Shown piece after piece: positions 10,222 through 18,521 of a stretch of DNA of 64,000 bases; position 1 is the stretch's first letter; each line of letters opens with the position of its first letter. The notes beneath the pieces were generated by a model that had not been told where the DNA came from, did not search any database, and worked only from the letters and a program-made list of their open reading frames with translations. A program made the position numbers and the translations under genes. Source of the stretch: Bacillota bacterium (GTDB taxonomy: Bacteria > Bacillota > Limnochordia > DTU087); NCBI GenBank assembly GCA_012798695.1, contig JAAZMR010000070.1, positions 1 through 64,000 of the forward strand, given 5' to 3'.

Positions 10222-10267
10222 CCCACGGTGGCAATGGGTGAGTTTGTCGCCGTGGGTGTGTTTTTTT
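10222..10267 (+). terminator. Rho-independent terminator
   Basis: CCCACGGTGGC and GTCGCCGTGGG form an 11-bp stem with two wobble pairs and a 13-base loop. TGTG and eight T follow. It separates the UroD-like gene from the regulator. Confidence 0.88.
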
Positions 10268-10304
10268 GTCAGTTCTTGCAGGAGTTATTCAACCGGGGGA
10301 GGAA

Positions 10305-10325
10305 TTAGTATACTAAGATACTAAG
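10305..10325 (+). promoter_or_regulatory. Probable operator of the GntR/LacI hybrid regulator
   Basis: TTAGTATACTAA (10305-10316) is a perfect 12-base palindrome, and ATACTAAG is repeated in tandem at 10310-10317 and 10318-10325. It lies 37-57 bases upstream of the regulator start. AT-rich palindromes with this half-site spacing are typical of winged-helix GntR/AraR operators, so autoregulation is likely. No second copy was seen elsewhere in the window. Confidence 0.6.
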
Positions 10326-10361
10326 TGCAGGTCATAACTTATTAGATATTCGAGGGATTAT

Positions 10362-11453
10362 GTGAGTATCAAGCAGGAAACATTGTACTCAATAATTTAT
10401 AGAGATCTAGAGAGGGCCATTCGCAGTGGGGAATTGTCCCCCGGGAAGGCACTGCCTTCACAGAATGAGCTGGCAAAGATTTACCAGGTTAGTACAACAA
10501 CCACTCGGCGGGCCCTTAGTGAGTTGGAAAAGAGTGGTCTGATTCGACGCATCCAGGGAAAAGGTAGTTTTGTTGAAGACCTGGGTCAGGGGTCAGATGC
10601 TTTTTCTCATATTGGGTTTGTACACCACCTAAACGACGAGACCAATAGTGAATCCTTGTTTAACCCCTATTATGTAGGTGCGATAGAAGGGGTAGAGCAA
10701 GGGGCAGAAAAACATGGTCTTGAAGTCCTCTATCAGGTGGTCTCTGATGAATATGACAGGATTGAGATATGGAATGATACAGCCTGGATACTACTGGATG
10801 TCAGTCGGGAAATAGTTGCCAGGCTCAAGCGGTCAAATAAGCCGGTGGTGAGTATCCACAGTTACTATCCTGATTTGGGTATCCCCTTTGTGATTTCAGA
10901 TGATGTAGCGGGTGGCTACGAGGTCACCTGCCATTTGCTTTCATTAGGTCACAGCCGGATAGGCATCCTCCTACCGGAAAGCCTGATGAATCTGTCTCAG
11001 GAATTTTCCAATCGCTATCAAGGTTATATAAGTGCTCTCAACCAACACAAAGTAGAGCCAGAACCCGAATTGATCTCAGAGGGTGTAGGAACCAGTGTAT
11101 ATGATGGTTATGTTGCTGCTCTCAAGATGCTAGATTGCCCCGAGCCGCCTACAGCGATCTTTGCCCTAACAGATATGCAAGCATTAGGTGTGCTCAGAGC
11201 CGCTCGGGAGCTAGGCATGCGAGTGCCGGAAGAACTCAGTGTAGCTGGCTATGATGATCAGATATATGCCCGCCTCACACGACCGGCTCTTACCACAGTG
11301 CGGCAGAATTTCGTGGCCATAGGAGAACGAGCTGTAGACATACTCGTTAGTGAGATACGAGTCAAAAAACGCCAGAACCTTATGGCCAGCCTAAAACCGG
11401 AGCTAGTTGTGAGGAAGTCAACAGCTCAGGCCATATCCAAGAAAAGGAAGTGA
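10362..11453 (+). CDS. GntR-type DNA-binding / LacI-type effector hybrid regulator (AraR-like)
   Basis: Sugar-responsive transcription factor of 363 residues. Residues about 5-70 form a GntR winged helix (YRDLERAIRSGELSPGKALPSQNELAKIYQVSTTTTRRALSELEKSGLIRR). Residues about 83-355 form a LacI/periplasmic-binding-like effector domain with the typical HSRIGILLPE, PTAIFALTD and LSVAGYDDQ stretches. This is the architecture of Bacillus AraR. Start is GTG with GAGGG about six bases upstream. The adjacent palindrome at 10305 is its likely binding site. The effector is probably a sugar released by the island's glycosidases, not identifiable from sequence. Confidence 0.9.
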   Translation: MSIKQETLYSIIYRDLERAIRSGELSPGKALPSQNELAKIYQVSTTTTRRALSELEKSGLIRRIQGKGSFVEDLGQGSDAFSHIGFVHHLNDETNSESLFNPYYVGAIEGVEQGAEKHGLEVLYQVVSDEYDRIEIWNDTAWILLDVSREIVARLKRSNKPVVSIHSYYPDLGIPFVISDDVAGGYEVTCHLLSLGHSRIGILLPESLMNLSQEFSNRYQGYISALNQHKVEPEPELISEGVGTSVYDGYVAALKMLDCPEPPTAIFALTDMQALGVLRAARELGMRVPEELSVAGYDDQIYARLTRPALTTVRQNFVAIGERAVDILVSEIRVKKRQNLMASLKPELVVRKSTAQAISKKRK

Positions 11454-11461
11454 GTTAGTCA

Positions 11462-13288
11462 ATGCACAGCCAGCCAATCTCTTTGGACAAAAACGCCATC
11501 CAGGTCCTAGAGGACATAGTGATCACTGTTCAATGGCTTGAGGAAGCCACTGCGCTGCAACTGATAGTGACTGACGCTGAGGGAGTCCCCTATAGTCAGC
11601 TGGAGCTGCAGCGCCGGCCGTCTGATTTGGCATCGGTCCAGATACAGCTGCGGCCTCAGGGAGCATTGGGAGAACACTTGGTGCACGTTATCTATGATAC
11701 CGATGTGGAGGCCAATGCAACTTTCCAGCTCCACTGTGAAACATCGGTGAGCACAGATAGCGGCGAATTTGATGGGTTCTACTCACAGATCAGGAAGTTC
11801 ATGGCTCATGATACCCTGACGATAGACTTGGATGGGAAGCAGGTATATGGCTATAGAAGTCCTGATTCCCCCATGATCTGGATCCGAGATCATGCTCATC
11901 AGATGAAGGGCTTTCGTTACTTTGAGCCAGATGTGGTCAGCGCGGTGGAGTTTTTCCTGACTCATCAGATGCCGGATGGCAGCATCTATGATTTTATTGC
12001 TGAAGATGGTACCTGCAAGCGGGTCGAAGTCGAAGCTGATGTAGAGTACCTAGTAGTGGAAGCTGCTTTTCATGTTTGGCAGGTCACCGGGGATCTTGAT
12101 TGGGTGAGGGAGTTGTTGCCCAATATGGAGGCTGCCTTGCGCTATACCATGACTTCTCCGCTGCGTTGGTCCGAAGAGCATGGTTTAGTCAAACGCGCCT
12201 TTACTATAGATACATGGGATTTCGCCTATACAGGAGGTGAAGAACGGGCCTCTGGCCGGATACGGGAGAATGAGCCCTTCTGCATCATGCATGGGGACAA
12301 TACAGGTTTTGCCCAGGCATGTAACATGTTGGGTACTTTATTCGAGGAATGTGGCCAGGCAGAGAAGGCCAACTACTGGCGCAAGGTTAGTGCCGATGTA
12401 GTCGCAAACCTGAACAAATATTGCTGGAATGGGAAGTTCTATACACACCAGGTGCATATTGACCCTGTGGAGGTACATGGTGTGGATGAAACCAAACAGC
12501 TGAGTTTAAGTAATAGTTATGGGATGAATCGTGGAGTCGTAGATCACGAGCGATGTGTCTCTATCATTCGTGAGTACATGGAGAGGCGTGCAACCGCCGA
12601 TGCTTTTGCCGAATGGTTCAGTATCGATCCGCCATTTCCTGTGGGAGCCTTTGGGTATAATCGATTGGTCCCTGGTGCTTATGTGAATGGCGGGATCATG
12701 CCATTGGTAGGAGGTGAACTAGCTAGAGCTACTTTTGATCATGGCTTTGAGACATACGGTGTTGATATTTTGCGCCGTTACAAAAACATGATTGAGGAAA
12801 CAGGTGAGACTTACCTTTGGTATTTTCCCTCTGGTGAACCTTCTTCACAGGAAACGAGTACCAGCCCAGAAGCTCTGCCAACAGATGGTTGGGGCTCTTC
12901 GGCAATGCTCTATGCCTTTATTGAGGGATTATGCGGAGTCGTGGATTTGAGCAAGAGGTTTGAAAAGGTGAAGATTGCTCCCCGATGGGGTGCGGCTGAG
13001 GCCGAGAAGGCTCAGGTAAGAGTATGCTATGGTGCTTCACCTGCATATGTGGCATATGAGTGGGAGCACATTCCCGAAAAGCGAGAATACCTATTGCGGA
13101 TAGTCTCTGTAGCAGAAGATGTAGATGTTCAACTCTTGCTTCCCAATGGCGTGATGGTAGATTCTTTGTCTTGTAATGGCAAGATTCTAACTAATGATGA
13201 TTACGACTTGATAGATGTAGAAGAATCAGTCTATGCTCAGCTGCAGCTTTCAACCGGTAATGCCTTAATTAAGCTGCGTTATCGATAG
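11462..13288 (+). CDS. Six-hairpin (alpha/alpha)6 glycosidase-superfamily protein, specificity unknown
   Basis: Predicted intracellular glycoside hydrolase of 608 residues without a signal peptide. An N-terminal beta region (about 1-115) precedes an (alpha/alpha)6-toroid region (about 125-520) and a C-terminal beta tail. Toroid-type motifs are IWIRDHAHQMKGFRYF (R142, D143), WDFAYTGGEE, YVNGGIMPLVGGELARATF and TDGWGSSAMLYAFIEGL; the last resembles the end of GH78/GH94/GH63-like domains. No single GH family could be assigned by eye. It sits between the regulator (8 bases away) and a sugar importer, which supports a role in breaking down the imported glycan. Confidence 0.75.
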   Translation: MHSQPISLDKNAIQVLEDIVITVQWLEEATALQLIVTDAEGVPYSQLELQRRPSDLASVQIQLRPQGALGEHLVHVIYDTDVEANATFQLHCETSVSTDSGEFDGFYSQIRKFMAHDTLTIDLDGKQVYGYRSPDSPMIWIRDHAHQMKGFRYFEPDVVSAVEFFLTHQMPDGSIYDFIAEDGTCKRVEVEADVEYLVVEAAFHVWQVTGDLDWVRELLPNMEAALRYTMTSPLRWSEEHGLVKRAFTIDTWDFAYTGGEERASGRIRENEPFCIMHGDNTGFAQACNMLGTLFEECGQAEKANYWRKVSADVVANLNKYCWNGKFYTHQVHIDPVEVHGVDETKQLSLSNSYGMNRGVVDHERCVSIIREYMERRATADAFAEWFSIDPPFPVGAFGYNRLVPGAYVNGGIMPLVGGELARATFDHGFETYGVDILRRYKNMIEETGETYLWYFPSGEPSSQETSTSPEALPTDGWGSSAMLYAFIEGLCGVVDLSKRFEKVKIAPRWGAAEAEKAQVRVCYGASPAYVAYEWEHIPEKREYLLRIVSVAEDVDVQLLLPNGVMVDSLSCNGKILTNDDYDLIDVEESVYAQLQLSTGNALIKLRYR

Positions 13289-13320
13289 GGCAGGCATATT
13301 TCTGGAAGGGGTGGGAACTA

Positions 13321-14256
13321 ATGTCAGTAGTGCCTTCGAAGGCTGTACATCGCTCGAAGGCCAAGGGTGAATCACTTTGGAGTCGCATTGTAGCCAATCG
13401 CTACTGCTACCTGGCCTTGTTACCGATGTTCGTGTTCTTAATACTATTTAGTTATTATCCGCCACTACTGGCGCTCTTCCGATCGTTTTTCGATTGGAAT
13501 GGTGCTCAATCAATTTTTATGGGTATTGGCAACTACCTAGAGCTATTCAAGGATAAGATCTTCCTTAAATCAGTTGCCAATGTTGCCAAACTATCAGTGT
13601 TTCGCATATTGGCTATTAACGCCATGTCACTGCTGGTAGCAGAATTGTTGTTCAATCTCAAGAGTGATAGAGCTCGCCGTTGCTATCAGGTTGCTTTCCT
13701 GATTCCAATGGTAGTGCCAACGATTGTTTCTCTCTTCCTATGGCAGTTTATCTATGATGGTCAGTTTGGGTTGCTGAATGCGTTGCTGAGTGCTCTAGGC
13801 CTAGAACACCTTCAGCACGCTTGGTTAGGGGAAACGGGTACTGCCCTCCGCGCCCTGATGTTCGTTGGGTGTCCTTGGATAGTGGGCACTAATACCCTCA
13901 TATATTTGGCGGGCCTACAGGGCATATCTGAGTCGGTGATCGAAAGTGCTGTTCTGGAAGGCTGCACTATATTCAAACGCTTCTGGAAGATAGATCTACC
14001 CATGATTTTGGGGCAGGTGCGATTGCTGCTGATTCTCAGTCTGATTACTGAGGTGCAAAGCTATGAGATGCAATTTGTGTTGACCAATGGAGGTCCGGGT
14101 ACGGCGACAATGGTGCCAGGACTGCATATGTATCAGGTGGCCTTCAGTTATGGAAGATTGGGCTATGCGTGTGCTATTGGGATGGCAATCTTCGCAATTA
14201 CCCTGATCCTGACATGGTTGAACATGAAGTATATCAGGCCGAACGTAGATGTCTAG
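13321..14256 (+). CDS. Sugar ABC transporter permease, MalF/UgpA type
   Basis: Inner-membrane subunit (311 residues) of a CUT1-family sugar importer. A cytoplasmic N-terminus of about 30 residues leads into six membrane segments. The EAA loop is ESVIESAVLEGCTIFKRFWKIDLPMI (about residues 206-231), and the 'LTNGGPGTATMVPGLHMYQVAF' stretch is typical of MalF-like permeases. It precedes its partner permease by 13 bases. No MalK-type ATPase is encoded in the island, so the complex probably uses a shared ATPase encoded elsewhere, as is common in Bacillota. Confidence 0.92.
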   Translation: MSVVPSKAVHRSKAKGESLWSRIVANRYCYLALLPMFVFLILFSYYPPLLALFRSFFDWNGAQSIFMGIGNYLELFKDKIFLKSVANVAKLSVFRILAINAMSLLVAELLFNLKSDRARRCYQVAFLIPMVVPTIVSLFLWQFIYDGQFGLLNALLSALGLEHLQHAWLGETGTALRALMFVGCPWIVGTNTLIYLAGLQGISESVIESAVLEGCTIFKRFWKIDLPMILGQVRLLLILSLITEVQSYEMQFVLTNGGPGTATMVPGLHMYQVAFSYGRLGYACAIGMAIFAITLILTWLNMKYIRPNVDV

Positions 14257-14269
14257 GGGGGTATAAGCT

Positions 14270-15094
14270 ATGCTTGGACGTATACGAAAAATGCAATTGC
14301 CTATTCACATCATCCTGATAGTGTTTTTGTTCATGATCTTTGTACCGGTTGTGGAAATGATCAACATTTCCCTGAAGAGCGATACACAGTTTGATCACAA
14401 TCCTTGGGGAGTTGAACCTCCCTTTCAATGGGAAAACTATAGTGCAGTATGGCCTATGATCTCTGGATATCTACTAAACACGGTCATTTATGCAGTGGCT
14501 ATAGCCCTTGGCACGGTAGTCTTATCTTGCATTTCAGCTTATGTGTTTGCACGGTTTGACTTTCCCGGGCGGAATGGCTTGTATTTGATGGTGATTAGCT
14601 TACTAATGGTCCCACCTGTAGTCACTTTGGTGCCGGGTTTCGTCTTGGTCAAGAAGTTGGGCTTGCTGGGGACTCGCTGGGCGATGATCCTGCCCATGGT
14701 GGCTAGTGGCCAAGTCTTTGGGATATTCCTGTTGAAAGGCTTTTTCGAGAATTTGCCGGAAGAGCTGTTTGAGGCAGCTCGGGTCGATGGTGCTGACAAC
14801 CTGCGTAGTTTCTTCTATATAGGACTGCCACTATCTAAGCCAATTGTTGGTACTTTGGTCGTCATGAACGTCCTCAGTACGTGGAATAACATTATTTGGC
14901 CCCGGGTTGTGTTATCAGATGATGCACTGTTTCCTCTAACTGTAGGGCTCATGCAGTTTAGACAGCTCTTCTATACAGTTTGGGGGCCACTCATGGCAGG
15001 TTATGTCATAGCTTCGATCCCATTGATTGTGCTATTTGCGCTAGCTAGTCGGCTGTTTGTTCAGGGGCTGACCAGTGGAGCTTTGAAAGTCTAA
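14270..15094 (+). CDS. Sugar ABC transporter permease, MalG/UgpE type
   Basis: Second permease of the CUT1 importer, 274 residues with six membrane segments. The EAA loop ELFEAARVDGADNLRSFFYIGLPLSKP (about residues 165-191) is well conserved, and 'STWNNIIWPRVVL' is a usual MalG-type stretch. ATG follows a GGGGGTATAAGCT site. It works with the preceding permease and the binding protein encoded at 15232. Confidence 0.92.
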   Translation: MLGRIRKMQLPIHIILIVFLFMIFVPVVEMINISLKSDTQFDHNPWGVEPPFQWENYSAVWPMISGYLLNTVIYAVAIALGTVVLSCISAYVFARFDFPGRNGLYLMVISLLMVPPVVTLVPGFVLVKKLGLLGTRWAMILPMVASGQVFGIFLLKGFFENLPEELFEAARVDGADNLRSFFYIGLPLSKPIVGTLVVMNVLSTWNNIIWPRVVLSDDALFPLTVGLMQFRQLFYTVWGPLMAGYVIASIPLIVLFALASRLFVQGLTSGALKV

Positions 15095-15231
15095 GAGCAT
15101 ATAACTTGGTTTTCATATGATGGATGATGTTGTTGCAGGTGAGAGAGTGTGGAAGGAGGTGTTATAGAGCGAAGGCTTTGGGTAGTTAGGTATCAGAAGC
15201 AAAATCAATCATCTTAGAGAGGGGAAATTCA

Positions 15232-16698
15232 ATGAAGAGCACCAAAACAGTACTGATTTTGCTGTCAATCTGTCTGATCATGAGCATGAGCACGGTGGTA
15301 GCAAGTGCTGCCAAAGAGATCATCTTCCACGCTGGAGGAGATCAGTTCAACTACAATCCGACCAAGGTGCAAGTTCGCACTCCAGCCAACCCTTATCCGA
15401 CTAAGGTTTTGGCCGATCTAGCGAAAGAATGGGAAAAACTGAATCCGGGCTATAAGATCAAGTTCCCGGCTATACCTCAATGCCAGGAACGAGACTGGAT
15501 GGTAGCTCAGTTTGCCGGTGGCACTGCACCACACATTATTTTCCAGAACATGGGTATCCACAAGGACTCCGATTATGGTAAGGGCTGGGTTGTCAATCTG
15601 AGTCCATATCTTGAAAAGCCTAATCCCTATGTAGAGGGTAACGAACGATGGGGAGATTTGTTCTATGAGACTTGGATGCAATCATTAAAATCCGCTGATG
15701 GCAATTTCTATTGGGTCGGCGTCGATATGGTTCCTATCGGTTATATGTACAATGCGGATATTTTCGCTGAGTTAGGTCTTCAACCACCTACGACCTTTAC
15801 AGAGTTTCTCAATGTGATCGAGAAGCTCGAGGCAGCAGGATATGTAGCCCTTAGCACCATGAAATCATCAGGGGGTGCCGGAGGCAGTTCCGGGCCAACC
15901 TGGTTTATGCATCCTCTCGAGTCTGTCATGTGGTCTGATAAGATAGCTGAAATGGATGTACTGCGTCAGGACAATATCATCGATACCGAAGAGCTGGTCA
16001 GGGCCATCAAGAAGGGCATTTTCAGCGGCACCGATGAGAGAAACCTAGAATTCCTGAAGTGGAACAAGCGCATCGCTGACCATTATCCCAAAGGTTGGGC
16101 TAGTGGTGGTATTGACCCATATTCACTGTTTGTCCAGGGCAAAATTGCCATGCTTGAGGGTGTAGGTGGCCATATTGTCCGAGCGATGGAAGATGACAAG
16201 CGTGAATTTGACCTGCTCACCTTTGGATATCCGGACATGACAGAGGAAGACTCCGTCTTCGGTGGTGGCGTAATGTCTGGTAAGGGTTCAGCTGGCTATA
16301 GCACTACTTGGCAGATCACCGATACTGCTGTCAAAGATGGTACTGTGGAGAAATGTGTAGACTTTCTCATGTTCATCACGGCTCCTGAGAACCTGAAGAA
16401 GTATGTCAACCAGTATGGCTTCAACCTACCAGGTATTAAGGGTGTAGAAGCTGCTCCTCATCTGCAGGGCTTCAAGGAGACGATTGACGTTGCCGAGCCA
16501 GATTACTACTGGCACACTCTCAATAGCCAGATGATCACATCTGAGCTGTGGACGAACTGGACCAGGGTTGTAACTGAATTCATTCTAGAAGACATTACCC
16601 TAGAAGAAGCAGCTAATCGGCTGCAAGACTGGTATGAGAAATCGGCAGACGAAGTCTACCGCCAGAACAAGGATACCTGGGATTTGAGTAAGTGGTAA
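15232..16698 (+). CDS. Sugar ABC transporter solute-binding protein, family 1
   Basis: Extracytoplasmic binding protein (488 residues) for the CUT1 importer. Residues 1 to about 26 are a signal peptide ending VVASAA. A cysteine lies within the hydrophobic core (LSIC), but the position before it is isoleucine, so it is not a convincing lipobox. The mature part has family 1 features: 'WMVAQFAGGTAPHIIFQN' near the N-terminus and 'VQGKIAMLEGVGGHIVRAM' in the middle. The start has GAGAGGGG spaced 7 bases. The gene is separated from the permeases by 137 bases, which lets it be expressed more strongly, and is followed by a hairpin. Confidence 0.9.
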   Translation: MKSTKTVLILLSICLIMSMSTVVASAAKEIIFHAGGDQFNYNPTKVQVRTPANPYPTKVLADLAKEWEKLNPGYKIKFPAIPQCQERDWMVAQFAGGTAPHIIFQNMGIHKDSDYGKGWVVNLSPYLEKPNPYVEGNERWGDLFYETWMQSLKSADGNFYWVGVDMVPIGYMYNADIFAELGLQPPTTFTEFLNVIEKLEAAGYVALSTMKSSGGAGGSSGPTWFMHPLESVMWSDKIAEMDVLRQDNIIDTEELVRAIKKGIFSGTDERNLEFLKWNKRIADHYPKGWASGGIDPYSLFVQGKIAMLEGVGGHIVRAMEDDKREFDLLTFGYPDMTEEDSVFGGGVMSGKGSAGYSTTWQITDTAVKDGTVEKCVDFLMFITAPENLKKYVNQYGFNLPGIKGVEAAPHLQGFKETIDVAEPDYYWHTLNSQMITSELWTNWTRVVTEFILEDITLEEAANRLQDWYEKSADEVYRQNKDTWDLSKW

Positions 16699-16731
16699 TC
16701 TGAGAGTGGCGTACCGTTTGTAGTTATGCTG

Positions 16732-16765
16732 GACGGGGCTGCTGATGGCAAGCCCCGTCTGCTTT
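16732..16765 (+). terminator. Probable terminator after the family 1 binding-protein gene
   Basis: GACGGGGCT and AGCCCCGTC form a 9-bp perfect stem with a 10-base loop, followed by TGCTTTAAT. The weak T run may allow partial read-through. Confidence 0.65.
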
Positions 16766-16838
16766 AATGGCTCAATGTATCAGAGCCCGACTCACAAGAG
16801 GGGCGCGGGAAACCACTTTTTCAAAAGGGGGCTAATAT

Positions 16839-17864
16839 GTGCGCAGCTCATATCGTAAACCAAACATTCAACGTTTGCTCACAGCCTTTAATGGGGGAAA
16901 GGCTGATCGAGTCCCTAATTTCGAGGTTTTGATTGATAATCCTACCATCGGCAGCCTGCTGGGCAGACCAAGTGAGCATTCATTGGCCAATATTCCACCC
17001 CAGGATTACATCCAACTAGTGGAGAGCATCGGGCAAGATGCCATTGGTTTGTGTTTTTATGATAACCCATTGCGTTATCTCGGTGAGGATGGCAAGCCGC
17101 GGCCCTTGGATTTCAAGATCCGTTCTCGAGAAGATTGGCAACGGGTACTTCCGGTAACAATGGATCACCTAGCTGATCGGTTTGCTCTGTTGGCAGATTA
17201 TTGTACAGCCGTTGAAGGCACAAATATCGGTGTCTTTGTGTTATTGGGGGAGTTTTTGACCACCACCTATTTCGATGTATTTGGTTTTGAGAACTTCATG
17301 CTGATGCTGTATGATGACCTAGAATTGATTGAGGTAGTACTGGAAACGCTGTCCCAATATTATGCCGCCGTAGTCAAGAAAGTGTTGGAATATGACCTAT
17401 CATTTTTGTATATAGGCGATGATGTAGCCTATAAATCCGGTCTGTTTTTCCAGCCCGCTGTGTTTCGGCGTGTATGGATACATCGCATGGATCGGTTGAT
17501 GGCTCCCGCACGGGAAAAGGGTATCCCCATCATGTATCACAGTGATGGTGACATTATGGAGATATTGCCAGATCTTCTAGATATGGGAGTCAACGCTCTT
17601 AACCCCATCGAGCCATATGGTATGGACATTCGAGCAGTCCGCAAACGTTTTGGCAACCGCCTCTGTCTTGTAGGCAATTTGGATGTAGGAGGCAATCTCA
17701 GCTCAGGCACTCCAGCTGATGTGCGGGCAGAAGCTGAGGATATAATTGATGCAGTCGGCCAGGACGGGGCCTTTGTGTTAGCTTCAAGCCACAGCATTAC
17801 ACCAAATGTTCCACCAGAGAATTTCCTGGCCATGATAGAAACGGCACACAGCTCGGTTTACTAA
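16839..17864 (+). CDS. Second UroD-superfamily protein of the sugar island
   Basis: A 341-residue UroD-like TIM-barrel protein, only distantly similar to the one at 9102. The zinc-ligand region reads YHSDGD (H234, D236), so the methyltransferase HxC pair is HxD here, and the third-ligand region is LASSHSI. The 'VGNLDVGGNLSSGTPADVRAEAEDII' stretch is the superfamily's usual C-terminal block. HemE motifs are missing. Start is GTG behind AGGGGG (8-base spacing); an overlapping ATG two bases earlier is out of frame. Many uncharacterised UroD homologues sit next to sugar transporters; function is not known, and loss of cysteine ligands argues against ordinary zinc methyltransferase chemistry. Confidence 0.85.
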   Translation: MRSSYRKPNIQRLLTAFNGGKADRVPNFEVLIDNPTIGSLLGRPSEHSLANIPPQDYIQLVESIGQDAIGLCFYDNPLRYLGEDGKPRPLDFKIRSREDWQRVLPVTMDHLADRFALLADYCTAVEGTNIGVFVLLGEFLTTTYFDVFGFENFMLMLYDDLELIEVVLETLSQYYAAVVKKVLEYDLSFLYIGDDVAYKSGLFFQPAVFRRVWIHRMDRLMAPAREKGIPIMYHSDGDIMEILPDLLDMGVNALNPIEPYGMDIRAVRKRFGNRLCLVGNLDVGGNLSSGTPADVRAEAEDIIDAVGQDGAFVLASSHSITPNVPPENFLAMIETAHSSVY

Positions 17865-17910
17865 ACTAGATAAACAGGGGAAGGCCAAGTTGCAATGAAG
17901 CATCGGCAGT

Positions 17911-17937
17911 GGGGGAGACTAGACGTCATCCCCCTTT
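17911..17937 (+). terminator. Probable rho-independent terminator
   Basis: GGGGGA pairs with TCCCCC, extended inside by GAC/GTC across one bulged A, and TTT follows. It ends the second UroD-like gene. Confidence 0.7.
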
Positions 17938-17979
17938 CTGTGTTAGGCTTGGCGTAGGTAAAAGAAGGGAATGAGCTAG

Positions 17980-18438
17980 GTGACTCTACCTGAGGTTGTC
18001 ATTTACACTGATGGAGCTTGCTCCGGAAATCCCGGCCCCGGTGGGTGGGCTGCTCTACTCATGTATGGCCCGCGTGAGAAGGAGATCTGCGGTTATGAGG
18101 CTCACACTACGAACCAGCGTATGGAGCTATTGGCGGCTATCAAGGGATTAGAGGCACTCAGGCGGCCGTGTTCCGTGCATTTGCATAGTGATAGTGCTTA
18201 TCTGATCAATGCTTTTCACAGGAAGTGGCTGGACAAATGGCAGCATAATGGCTGGCTCACCGTAAGAAAGCGGCCCATAGAGAACCAGGATCTGTGGAAA
18301 CGGCTTGTAGAACTGACAACACAGCATGAAGTGCAATGGGTAAAAGTGGAAGGCCATTCTGATGATGAATTGAATAATCGCTGTGACTATCTCGCCAAGC
18401 AAGCGATCAAAGAGCATACTAGTAATGGCGCAGATTGA
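17980..18438 (+). CDS. rnhA: Ribonuclease HI
   Basis: Cytosolic endonuclease that cuts the RNA strand of RNA-DNA hybrids. The 152-residue product has all four catalytic acids: D11 (YTDGACSGNPGPGG), E49 (QRMELLAAI), D71 (HSDSAYLI) and D136 (NNRCDYLAKQAI). Basic and tryptophan residues around 80-95 (RKWLDKWQHNGW) form the usual handle region. Length is normal for type HI. Start is GTG with AAGGGA about 10 bases upstream. It has no evident functional link to the flanking sugar genes. Confidence 0.95.
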   Translation: MTLPEVVIYTDGACSGNPGPGGWAALLMYGPREKEICGYEAHTTNQRMELLAAIKGLEALRRPCSVHLHSDSAYLINAFHRKWLDKWQHNGWLTVRKRPIENQDLWKRLVELTTQHEVQWVKVEGHSDDELNNRCDYLAKQAIKEHTSNGAD

Positions 18439-18521
18439 GCGCCTGACTTAGGGAAGGAAACAAATACCTGCCCAAGAATAAGAGAGTAGAGAGATGCTTG
18501 TGTTTCATGGAGGTGAGGACA

